From: Bacillota bacterium
GTDB lineage: Bacteria > Bacillota > Clostridia > Tissierellales > Sedimentibacteraceae
DNA length: 5,898 nt
Direction of reading: 5' to 3'
Assembly: GCA_023425285.1 (NCBI GenBank)
Contig: JAFACY010000120.1
Span: 1 to 5,898 of the forward strand
This document shows positions 1 to 5,482 of this stretch, in pieces (the first letter of the stretch is position 1; each line of letters starts with the position of its first letter). A model generated the notes under the pieces. The model did not search any database, was not told where the DNA came from, and saw only the letters and a program-made list of their open reading frames with translations. A program made the translations under genes and the position numbers.

Positions 1-611
1 ACATTTCCGCCATATGCCGAGTTGCACGACCAGATTGTATTATCCTCGGGAAAGTGGAATATGTATCTTTTTTCTATATCTAAATTGCATTTTCCATGCA
101 ATCCTCTTACGAAATCATTTGAATTACCAAGAACATCCAGTGCTTTTTTTCCTACTCTAGTCATTATGTTCATGCTGACAACCACATATATGGAGTCTGT
201 TATTTCAATACCAATTTTTGAAAAGGCCGATCCTACAGGTCCCATGGAATACGGGATAATATACATAGTCCTTCCCTGCATTGAACCGTTAAAAATTTCT
301 CTTCCCAAGCTATAGGCTTCCTCCGGACTTTTCCAGTTGTTTGTTGCCCCTGCATCATCTTTGTTACTTGTACAAATAAATGTTTTATCTTCCATTCTCG
401 CTACATCGTCTTTTTGTGAACGATGATAATAGCATCCAGGATATTTTTCCTGATTTAACTTGATTAACTCTCCTGTACCGCAGGCTTCCTCACGAAGCAT
501 ATTCAACTGTTCTTCGCTGCCGTCAATCCAAACCACCTTGGCAGGCTTTGTAAGTTCAATAATTTCGTCAGTCCATTTCATTACATTTAAGTTTGAAGTT
601 AAGCTTTGCAT
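1..611 (-). CDS. pckG: Phosphoenolpyruvate carboxykinase (GTP), N-terminal part, cut by the window edge
   Basis: This cytosolic enzyme interconverts oxaloacetate plus GTP with phosphoenolpyruvate, CO2 and GDP. In anaerobes it can serve gluconeogenesis or run in reverse to make oxaloacetate. Translating the minus strand from the ATG at 611 gives 203 uninterrupted codons of a family that is usually about 600 residues. Recognisable GTP-PEPCK sequence includes VVWIDGSEEQ near residues 26-35, the ARMEDKTFICTS stretch near 71-82, TNNW at about 90, and the highly conserved run GRTMYIIPYSMGPVGS near 113-128 followed by KIGIEITDS. The last readable residues, SAYGGN, match the start of the conserved YGGN substrate-binding region. 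The ATP-type PEPCK family lacks these motifs. AGGGG at 618-622 lies 6 bases before the ATG and supports the start. It has its own promoter and sits downstream of, and in the same direction as, the dehydrogenase gene. The catalytic lysine, P-loop and remaining two thirds are outside the window. Confidence 0.95.
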   Translation of the reverse strand, partial: MQSLTSNLNVMKWTDEIIELTKPAKVVWIDGSEEQLNMLREEACGTGELIKLNQEKYPGCYYHRSQKDDVARMEDKTFICTSNKDDAGATNNWKSPEEAYSLGREIFNGSMQGRTMYIIPYSMGPVGSAFSKIGIEITDSIYVVVSMNIMTRVGKKALDVLGNSNDFVRGLHGKCNLDIEKRYIFHFPEDNTIWSCNSAYGGN

Positions 612-644
612 GTGCCACCCCTGAATTATTATATATGTTATGTT

Positions 645-667
645 ATATGTGACATATCAAAATATGT
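645..667. repeat. Palindromic ATATGT/ACATAT cluster in the pckG leader
   Basis: ATATGT at 645-650, G, and ACATAT at 652-657 form a perfect 13-base palindrome. A third half-site, ATATGT, follows at 662-667, so 652-667 is also a 6-base inverted repeat with a 4-base centre. The cluster lies about 20-40 bases downstream of the predicted pckG transcription start, where a bound protein could block elongation or an RNA hairpin could form. It is AT-rich, so chance cannot be excluded. Confidence 0.4.
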
Positions 668-692
668 GTTATAATATATGCCATCCACACTC

Positions 693-721
693 ATTATATA
701 TTTACTTAATAATACTTTCAA
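693..721 (-). promoter_or_regulatory. Predicted sigma-A promoter of pckG
   Basis: On the minus strand TTGAAA (721-716) and TATAAT (698-693) are separated by exactly 17 bases, a near-consensus housekeeping promoter. Transcription would begin near 686, giving a leader of about 75 nucleotides before the pckG ATG. Together with the terminator upstream, this suggests pckG is transcribed separately from the operon that ends with the dehydrogenase gene. Confidence 0.65.
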
Positions 722-774
722 TATCCAAAAATTATTTCGTTTTTACAAATCTTTACAAACATTTTACTTAATAA
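701..774. repeat. Direct repeats upstream of and within the pckG promoter
   Basis: TTTACTTAATAA occurs identically at 701-712 and 763-774. The first copy fills most of the spacer between the predicted -35 and -10 of pckG. Between the copies, TTTACAAA occurs at 742-749 and again at 752-759, exactly 10 bases apart, i.e. on the same face of the helix. The arrangement resembles binding sites for a regulator, but the AT-rich background weakens the case. I could not match it to a known site such as Rex or CcpA. Confidence 0.35.
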
Positions 775-857
775 AGTTAAGAGTTACTCACAAAAACTTA
801 ATTTCGTTAATTGTTTCATAATTATAAACATTGTGTCATAATAATGATTTATTGCAC

Positions 858-881
858 AAAAAAACCCTCATATAGAGGGTT
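858..881 (-). terminator. Rho-independent terminator after the dehydrogenase gene
   Basis: On the minus strand AACCCTC (881-875) and GAGGGTT (869-863) form a 7-base-pair stem with a 5-base loop. A run of seven T residues (864-858) overlaps the foot of the stem. It begins 8 bases beyond the stop codon of the dehydrogenase gene. It is the expected 3' end of the rsmI to dehydrogenase transcript and separates it from pckG. Confidence 0.85.
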
Positions 882-889
882 CAAGTTTG

Positions 890-1795
890 TTATATACTTT
901 CTATTTGTATCTTAATTTTATTTACAGTATCGTCTAATTGCTCTTTTTCATATGCTGTCAGTCTGGGTTCAATTATTTCCTTTATGCCCTCTCTGCCGAG
1001 ACTGACCATCATCCCTAATGACAATCCGGTATACCCCAATTCTCCATATAAGGGCACCGAGCATTCAATAACCTTTCCGCTGTCCGTTGCTATTGCCTCC
1101 AATATATCTGTAAGCATAACCGCGGAAGTCCAGCCGCTTGTTCTTTTAGCATTCAGACCTTGTATTTCCTTAAACCAATCAATAAGCATTTTCTTCATAT
1201 TGCTTTTGATATAATCATTTACCTCTATAATATTTTCGTCATATTTTACATAATTCAATAACGGAAGCTGACCTTCTCCGTGTTCACCTATACAAAATGC
1301 ATTTATTTTTTCAAAATCCAGGTTTAATTCCCTTGAAAGGGCCCATCTTAGTCTTAAGCTGTCATTGGAAGCAAATCCAATCATTTTTGTTCTTTCACGA
1401 TTAAGCTTTTTATGCAAATAATAATTAAAAACATCGATTGGATTGGTTGCAGTAATAATAATTGCTTGCTTATTGTATTTATTTATTTTTTCGGCTATCT
1501 CGTCAACAACCTTTATATTATCCTTCAGATATTCATCTCTTGATACAACTTCTCTTTCCGGAGCGCTTGCAGTCATCAGAATTATGTCACAATCTTCCAG
1601 GCTGTCATAATCTGCCGCAATTACCTTCGTTTTTGAAAACGGTAAAAGTGCATGCTCCATATCCATTGCATGATGCAGCAATATATTGCTTCTTCTGCCT
1701 AATAATTTTACTTCATCAAATATTCCTTTTTGTGCACTTAAAAAGCCGGTAGTGGAACCAAGAAGTCCTCCACCTCCGATAATAGCTAATTTCAT
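890..1795 (-). CDS. Lactate/malate dehydrogenase family protein, probably NADP(H)-preferring
   Basis: This soluble 2-hydroxyacid dehydrogenase would oxidise malate to oxaloacetate or lactate to pyruvate, or run in reverse. It has 301 residues, slightly short of the usual 310-330. An N-terminal Rossmann fold shows GGGGLLG at 7-13, a TNP motif at 117-119 and the substrate-binding Arg86. The catalytic pair is Asp145 and His172 (in GEHGEGQ), with substrate-binding Arg148 three residues after the Asp. At the end of the second strand the sequence is LLGRRSN (31-37): the Asp that binds the adenosine ribose of NAD is replaced by Gly followed by Arg-Arg-Ser, which I infer means NADP(H). The substrate-selective position of the mobile loop (78-86) is neither the classical LDH Gln nor clearly the MDH Arg, so malate versus lactate is unresolved. 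AAGGAGG 5 bases before the ATG supports the start. It is the last gene of the operon, 25 bases after the antiporter, with pckG next. Confidence 0.85.
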   Translation of the reverse strand: MKLAIIGGGGLLGSTTGFLSAQKGIFDEVKLLGRRSNILLHHAMDMEHALLPFSKTKVIAADYDSLEDCDIILMTASAPEREVVSRDEYLKDNIKVVDEIAEKINKYNKQAIIITATNPIDVFNYYLHKKLNRERTKMIGFASNDSLRLRWALSRELNLDFEKINAFCIGEHGEGQLPLLNYVKYDENIIEVNDYIKSNMKKMLIDWFKEIQGLNAKRTSGWTSAVMLTDILEAIATDSGKVIECSVPLYGELGYTGLSLGMMVSLGREGIKEIIEPRLTAYEKEQLDDTVNKIKIQIESI

Positions 1796-1820
1796 GTATT
1801 CCTCCTTAAACTTTACATTT

Positions 1821-3185
1821 TTAATGTCTGTTCTTCCTATATAAAAAATATGACATGGTCATGCTTACCACAGGGCAGATAAAGCACAGTACGGCAAAGG
1901 GTGCATATTGTGCCGCAGTTATGCCCATAATGGGTTTAATTAAAAATGAATTTATATTCCATGGCATCAACGGTGCCACAATTATTCCGGTATCCGAAAT
2001 AGTCCGTGTCAAAACTGCCATATCAAGATCCAGCTCTTCATATTTATTTTTTAATATTTTAGCGGGAAGTATTATACCCGCCGTCTGGTCACAGGTTGCA
2101 ACAGTCAGCAATGTACTCAGCAAACCGGTTCTTCTCACCAGTGTTACCTTGTTGTTAATGCCATTTACAAGCTTCTCCATAATCGGAAGGAGCATATTTC
2201 CCTTTTCAAACAATTGAACAAGCACTATGGCTCCGATTACCATGAGTATGGCTTCAATCATGGAAACCATTCCGCCGCTCACAAGTAGCTTGTTAAGCTC
2301 CGCAGACGGAGTGCTGCCTTTATAGCCGAATAATATGGACGTAATTATTAATTTGATATTTGAGCCCTGAAAGAAAATGCTTAACAGTGAGCCTATACCT
2401 ATTCCTATGGAAAATGTCACGATTGAATTCAGACCGGCTATCGATAAGCCTAAGATTATAACAGGCAATATCAGCAAATATGGAGATGTGTTAAAACCCT
2501 CGGCTATTGCTTCTCTGTACAATACAAGCTTGCTGTAATCACCGGTAGTATATCCCAGACCTATTACATAGTACACCGCAGCAGCTATAATTACGGTTGG
2601 AATCAGTGTAACTATCATGGTTTTAAATATATCCTTATAACTTTTACCGGTTGTAGTCATTAATAAATTGATCAGTCCCGACAAGGGTGAAATTTTATCG
2701 GCTATGAATGCTCCGGACACAAGCATACCCACCACTACACTCTGAGGAATACCAAGACCCATGCCGATGCCGCTCAATGAAATACCCACCGTGCTCATTG
2801 TTCCTATGGCTGTACCCATGAACAGAGATACTGTCACCATTATTAAAAATGCGGCAAATAAAAAATTAACGCCCTCCATGTATGAAAAGCCGTAATACAT
2901 AATTGTGGGAACAACTCCCGAAGCCATCCATATAGAAGTTGTTGCACCTATAAACAATATTACTATTATCAGATTTTTTATTTCATATACGGCTGTAAAA
3001 ACAGTCTTTGTCAGTTCCTTTAATGTATATCCTTTTTTTGTAAGGAAGTACATCGTTAATATAATTCCGGCAAGAAATCCGTAATACAGTGGTATGGACG
3101 CAACTATCGAGCCGATTATAAAGATAAGGCATATTATCATTAAGGAAATATCGTTAAGTGCTGATTTTTTGGTTTCCAAGCTCAC
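1821..3185 (-). CDS. nhaC: NhaC-family cation/proton antiporter, possibly a malate/lactate exchanger
   Basis: This is an integral membrane carrier of the NhaC family, which includes Na+/H+ antiporters and the B. subtilis MleN malate-proton/sodium-lactate exchanger. It has 454 residues, the normal family length, with about eleven hydrophobic segments. Signature regions (numbered from the GTG) are GTAIGTMSTVGISLSGIGMG near 124-143, ADKISPLSGLINL at 162-174, CDQTAGIILPAKI at 365-377 and ISDTGIIVAPLMPWN at 396-410. In most relatives the second motif reads DKxSPLSDTTNLA, so the second Asp is Gly170 here while Asp163, Asp366 and Asp398 remain. The start is uncertain: the GTG at 3185 has a ribosome binding site abutting it with no spacing, whereas a TTG at 3179, two codons on, lies 5 bases after GAGGTG. 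It begins 7 bases after the DUF554 gene, implying coupled translation. The dehydrogenase next door makes an organic-acid substrate attractive, but ion and substrate are not determined by sequence. Confidence 0.88.
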   Translation of the reverse strand: MSLETKKSALNDISLMIICLIFIIGSIVASIPLYYGFLAGIILTMYFLTKKGYTLKELTKTVFTAVYEIKNLIIVILFIGATTSIWMASGVVPTIMYYGFSYMEGVNFLFAAFLIMVTVSLFMGTAIGTMSTVGISLSGIGMGLGIPQSVVVGMLVSGAFIADKISPLSGLINLLMTTTGKSYKDIFKTMIVTLIPTVIIAAAVYYVIGLGYTTGDYSKLVLYREAIAEGFNTSPYLLILPVIILGLSIAGLNSIVTFSIGIGIGSLLSIFFQGSNIKLIITSILFGYKGSTPSAELNKLLVSGGMVSMIEAILMVIGAIVLVQLFEKGNMLLPIMEKLVNGINNKVTLVRRTGLLSTLLTVATCDQTAGIILPAKILKNKYEELDLDMAVLTRTISDTGIIVAPLMPWNINSFLIKPIMGITAAQYAPFAVLCFICPVVSMTMSYFLYRKNRH

Positions 3186-3190
3186 ACCTC
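3177..3190 (-). promoter_or_regulatory. Ribosome binding site favouring a TTG start for the antiporter
   Basis: On the minus strand GAGGTG (3190-3185) is followed by a 5-base spacer and TTG (3179-3177), in frame with the antiporter. The upstream GTG (3185-3183) overlaps the end of this Shine-Dalgarno sequence, so it is poorly placed to be the initiator. If TTG is used, the protein is 452 residues and the gene spans 1821-3179. Confidence 0.5.
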
Positions 3191-3192
3191 TG

Positions 3193-3867
3193 TTAAAAAA
3201 ATATATAATACAATATGGGTAAAAATATGGCTGGCAGCATATTGCCGACTTTTATGCGCTTGATTTCAAGGAAGTTAAGTCCTATGGCCATTATTAAAAC
3301 ACCGCCTATGGCAGTCATTTCCGTAACAACAACATCACTTAAAAGTGATTGCATAAACTGTGCTAAAATAGTTATGATTCCCTGGTATATCAACACGCTC
3401 AGGCTTGATAACACAACACCTGCTCCGAGAGAAACTGCCATTGTGGCAGCCACTATACCGTCAAGAATAGCTTTGGAAAATAATATCTCATGATTTCCCG
3501 TCAGTCCGCTTTGTATTGCTCCCACTATTGACATGGAACCTACACAATAAAGAAGAGTGCACGTAACAAAGCCGAGAGTAATATTATTGTTGTTATTCTT
3601 AATTTTGCTTTCCACAAGCTCTCCGAGCCTGTCAAGTCTTCCTTCTATATTGATGAGTTCTCCTATACCCGCTCCGATAATGACCGACATGATTAAAAGT
3701 ATCATGTTTTCTCCGATTAAGCTCATTTTGATACCCACCGCAATAACGGTCACCCCTGCTGCCTTTAACATTGCTTCCGTTAGCTTTTCAGGAATAACAT
3801 TTTTAAAGAATATACCTATAAGTCCTCCGACTGCTACTGCCGCCGCATTTACAATTGTTCCTAACAT
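3193..3867 (-). CDS. DUF554 family membrane protein (YdfK/YqgA-like)
   Basis: A 224-residue integral membrane protein of the DUF554 family, whose function is not established; some members have been described as putative transport proteins. Family features are the N-terminal GTIVNAAAVAVGGLIG (3-18), the central CVGSMSIVGAIQSGL (108-122), KAILDG (132-137), GAGVVLSS (148-155) and YQG (161-163). Six or seven hydrophobic segments are visible. Residues 91-95 are five consecutive Asn in the predicted loop before the conserved central block, encoded by AAT/AAC triplets. Length is normal for the family, so it looks intact. The ATG is preceded by AGAGGG, which overlaps the rsmI stop region, and only 9 bases separate the two genes. 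The antiporter starts 7 bases after its stop. Placement next to a transporter is suggestive, but no substrate can be named. Confidence 0.9.
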   Translation of the reverse strand: MLGTIVNAAAVAVGGLIGIFFKNVIPEKLTEAMLKAAGVTVIAVGIKMSLIGENMILLIMSVIIGAGIGELINIEGRLDRLGELVESKIKNNNNNITLGFVTCTLLYCVGSMSIVGAIQSGLTGNHEILFSKAILDGIVAATMAVSLGAGVVLSSLSVLIYQGIITILAQFMQSLLSDVVVTEMTAIGGVLIMAIGLNFLEIKRIKVGNMLPAIFLPILYYIFF

Positions 3868-3876
3868 ACGTCCCTC

Positions 3877-4740
3877 TTAATAATTTTCAATGAATTTTTT
3901 TATTTCCAAAGATGCCTTGTACGCATCATTTTTTGACGCTATTTTTTCTTCCACAACCTCACTGACAGCTTCCTTAAGACTGCAGCCTTTGTTTATAAGC
4001 TTGTCGAATATAATTCCGTGGACACTTACCTTTACACCTGCATCCTCTTTTTCAACATAATCATTATTGTGACCCACAACCACATATTCACCCTTTTCAA
4101 CATCATCATTATTTTTAAGCATTTCAAGAACCTTGTCGATATGACCGTAAAACGAGCTTTCATGAAGCTTTGTAAGCTCCTTTAAAACACATACAGTCAA
4201 ATCGGGCATCTGTTCCTTAAGCATTTCAATCAGGTTGATTATTCTCTTGGGTGACTCATATATTACAAACGTCTTTATGGGATTATTATATATATTGCTG
4301 ATTTCGGCTTCCAGTTCACTTTTTTTACGTGGAAGAAAGCCATAAAAAGCAAAACGGTACGTGTCTATTCCCGCAACCGACAGTGCAACCGTAAGAGCAG
4401 ACGCACCTGCCAGACCTATTATCTCGATGCCTTCCTCCCTCGCTCTTTTTACAAGCTCAAAGCCCGGATCAGATATGCAGGGGGTTCCTGCATCAGTTAC
4501 CAATGAAACAGTCTTGTCTTCATTCAGGATTTCATTGATGATTTCTTCCGTTCTTTGTTTTTCATTGAACTTGTGGTAAGATATCTGATTTGTCTTTATT
4601 TCAAAATAGTTCAACAGCTTTTGTGTGTGCCTTGTATCCTCAGCTAAAATAAGGTCGCTTTCTCTTAATGTTTCTACGGCTCTTTCAGTCATGTCCTTAA
4701 GGTTGCCTATCGGTGTGGGCACTATGTATAGCTTACTCAT
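3877..4740 (-). CDS. rsmI: 16S rRNA (cytidine(1402)-2'-O)-methyltransferase RsmI
   Basis: RsmI uses S-adenosylmethionine to methylate the 2'-hydroxyl of C1402 in the decoding centre of 16S rRNA, acting on the assembled 30S subunit together with the N4 methyltransferase RsmH. The 287-residue protein has the tetrapyrrole-methylase-type fold, seen as TPIGNL (9-14), AEDTRHT (33-39), VTDAGTPCISDPG (81-93), AGASAL (111-116, where PGPSA or PGASA is more usual), FYGFLPRK (132-139), YESPKR (161-166), KELTK (187-191) and KGEYVVVG (216-223). The C-terminal 60 residues match the helical extension of RsmI proteins. The reading frame stays open to a GTG at 4764, but I chose the ATG at 4740: AGGAG lies 5 bases upstream and homology begins at MSKLYIVPTPIG. 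It is the first gene of the minus-strand operon, so a housekeeping gene drives the membrane and metabolic genes behind it. Confidence 0.96.
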   Translation of the reverse strand: MSKLYIVPTPIGNLKDMTERAVETLRESDLILAEDTRHTQKLLNYFEIKTNQISYHKFNEKQRTEEIINEILNEDKTVSLVTDAGTPCISDPGFELVKRAREEGIEIIGLAGASALTVALSVAGIDTYRFAFYGFLPRKKSELEAEISNIYNNPIKTFVIYESPKRIINLIEMLKEQMPDLTVCVLKELTKLHESSFYGHIDKVLEMLKNNDDVEKGEYVVVGHNNDYVEKEDAGVKVSVHGIIFDKLINKGCSLKEAVSEVVEEKIASKNDAYKASLEIKKFIENY

Positions 4741-4750
4741 AGCAACTCCT
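4738..4750 (-). promoter_or_regulatory. Ribosome binding site that fixes the rsmI start
   Basis: AGGAG on the minus strand (4750-4746) lies 5 bases before the ATG at 4740-4738. The longer alternative beginning with GTG at 4764 would add eight residues that do not resemble RsmI and would place this site inside the coding sequence. Confidence 0.8.
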
Positions 4751-4786
4751 GTCCTGATACTCACATTTAAATAATATTTTCAGTAA

Positions 4787-4797
4787 ATTATAGCATA
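4787..4797 (-). promoter_or_regulatory. Extended -10 promoter of the rsmI operon
   Basis: The minus strand reads TATGCTATAAT (4797-4787), a perfect extended -10 element (TRTGnTATAAT). The -35 position is only T-rich and poorly matched, as is common with extended -10 promoters. Transcription would start near 4780 and give a leader of about 40 nucleotides before rsmI. It is the only convincing promoter I see for the four-gene run. Confidence 0.65.
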
Positions 4798-4839
4798 TCG
4801 TAAGATAAATAAAAAGAAGAAAATAAATCATAATTTTTC

Positions 4840-4868
4840 TTGACATCAATATGCTAATAGTATATATT
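4840..4868 (+). promoter_or_regulatory. Predicted sigma-A promoter of marR and the ABC exporter
   Basis: TTGACA (4840-4845), a 17-base spacer and TATATT (4863-4868) make a strong housekeeping promoter. Transcription would start near 4875, leaving a leader of about 60 nucleotides. The putative MarR operator at 4871-4886 overlaps the start point, as expected for autorepression. The promoter is divergent from the rsmI promoter; their -35 and -10 elements are about 43 bases apart. Confidence 0.7.
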
Positions 4869-4870
4869 AT

Positions 4871-4886
4871 TAACACAGTTAGCTAT
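4871..4886 (+). promoter_or_regulatory. Putative MarR operator 1, at the marR transcription start
   Basis: TAACACAGTTAGCTAT is an imperfect inverted repeat (TTAAC-ACA-GTTAG counting the preceding T). It matches 14 of 16 bases of a second copy at 5421-5436 upstream of the ABC gene. It begins 3 bases after the -10 element, where a bound dimer would block transcription initiation. Confidence 0.6.
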
Positions 4887-4935
4887 TTTAAAGAGCATAA
4901 TTATATATTAAATTTAAATATACGGGAGGTATCGA

Positions 4936-5397
4936 ATGTCAGTTGCAGATGATAAAAGCAGTTTAAATTTCGCCGATAAAGCATTTATCGAATATAATGA
5001 AATTATGTCAAACAAGCATAAAAATATGATTGAGGATGTAAATCGTGCCAACAGAGGTGAACTTTTTGTTTTACAATATTTACTGATGCACAAACACGAG
5101 GTACTCCCATCCGAGCTGAGTGCGGCACTGCACTCCAGCACGGCGCGGATATCCGCACTTTTAGGTACGCTGGAAAAAAAGGGACAGATTGTGCGCAACA
5201 TAGACACAAGCAACCGCCGCAACATTCTTGTCACTATTACAGATGCCGGACGCGTACGAGCTGAGGCTGAATTAAGAAAAATGAAGGACCGCATAACCCA
5301 GGTATTCACCGATATGGGTGAAGATGACACGGCAGAGTTCATCCGCCTGTCAAAAAAATTTGCCGGACTTTTACAAAAGCATTTACCTTGTGAATAA
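4936..5397 (+). CDS. MarR family transcriptional regulator
   Basis: A 153-residue winged helix-turn-helix protein expected to bind DNA as a dimer and to release it on ligand binding or oxidation. The helix-turn-helix runs from LPSELSAALHSS through TARISALLGTLEKKG (57-83), and the wing carries the typical DxxxRR signature in DTSNRRNILVTIT (90-102), followed by the AGR start of a long C-terminal dimerisation helix. Length is normal. GGGAGGT lies 5 bases before the ATG. The gene is followed 85 bases later by an ABC exporter gene in the same direction, the usual arrangement for a MarR repressor of a multidrug exporter. I infer that it represses itself and the exporter through the two matching operators. 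The gene has an internal composition step: by my count 4981-5040 is 25% GC while 5101-5160 is 63% GC. A 170-codon open frame on the opposite strand is a by-product. Confidence 0.93.
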   Translation: MSVADDKSSLNFADKAFIEYNEIMSNKHKNMIEDVNRANRGELFVLQYLLMHKHEVLPSELSAALHSSTARISALLGTLEKKGQIVRNIDTSNRRNILVTITDAGRVRAEAELRKMKDRITQVFTDMGEDDTAEFIRLSKKFAGLLQKHLPCE

Positions 5398-5420
5398 AGA
5401 GGTAAATAATGCCTTATTGC

Positions 5421-5436
5421 TAACATAGTTAACTAT
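5421..5436 (+). promoter_or_regulatory. Putative MarR operator 2, upstream of the ABC exporter gene
   Basis: TAACATAGTTAACTAT contains a perfect 12-base palindrome, ATAGTTAACTAT (5425-5436), of the kind bound by MarR-family dimers. It matches operator 1 at 14 of 16 positions. It lies 24 bases after the marR stop and 46 bases before the ABC start codon. I see no convincing -35/-10 pair here, so it could control a weak internal promoter, act as a roadblock, or be an auxiliary site. Confidence 0.6.
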
Positions 5437-5482
5437 AAACACAGATTATATTAAACCCTATATGAATGACCGGAGGATATAA

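Larger units (their letters stand above)
612..889. other. AT-rich intergenic region between the dehydrogenase and pckG
   Basis: This 278-base gap holds the terminator of the upstream operon (858-881), the predicted pckG promoter (693-721), direct repeats upstream of and inside that promoter, and a small palindromic cluster in the pckG leader (645-667). I see no coding sequence: the only open stretches are short, AT-driven and without a ribosome binding site. No riboswitch class is recognisable. Confidence 0.6.

Noticed and set aside
612..692. pckG leader as a riboswitch or T-box
   Set aside because: It is very AT-rich, with only a 6-base-pair hairpin, no terminator alternative and no conserved riboswitch core or T-box sequence.
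721..860. Rex or CcpA site upstream of pckG
   Set aside because: Neither the TTGTTAA-N4-TTAACAA pattern nor a cre-like sequence is present; the TTTACAAA and TTAATAA repeats do not fit either consensus.
1855..2217. 120-codon plus-strand open frame inside the antiporter gene
   Set aside because: It is antisense to conserved NhaC motifs, without a ribosome binding site or recognisable domain; other plus-strand frames in 22-4579 are shadows of the same kind.
3579..3598. Asn-codon run in the DUF554 gene as a hypervariable microsatellite
   Set aside because: It mixes AAT and AAC codons and is only five triplets long, in a loop tolerant of such residues; this is too short and imperfect to suggest phase variation.
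5402..5417. AATAA/TTATT inverted repeat after marR as a terminator
   Set aside because: The stem is only about five A-T pairs and no T-tract follows, so it would not terminate; transcription probably continues into the ABC gene.
4914..5426. 170-codon open frame on the minus strand opposite the MarR gene
   Set aside because: It lies wholly antisense to a clear MarR gene, lacks a ribosome binding site and resembles no family; the GC-rich part of marR naturally leaves the opposite frame open.
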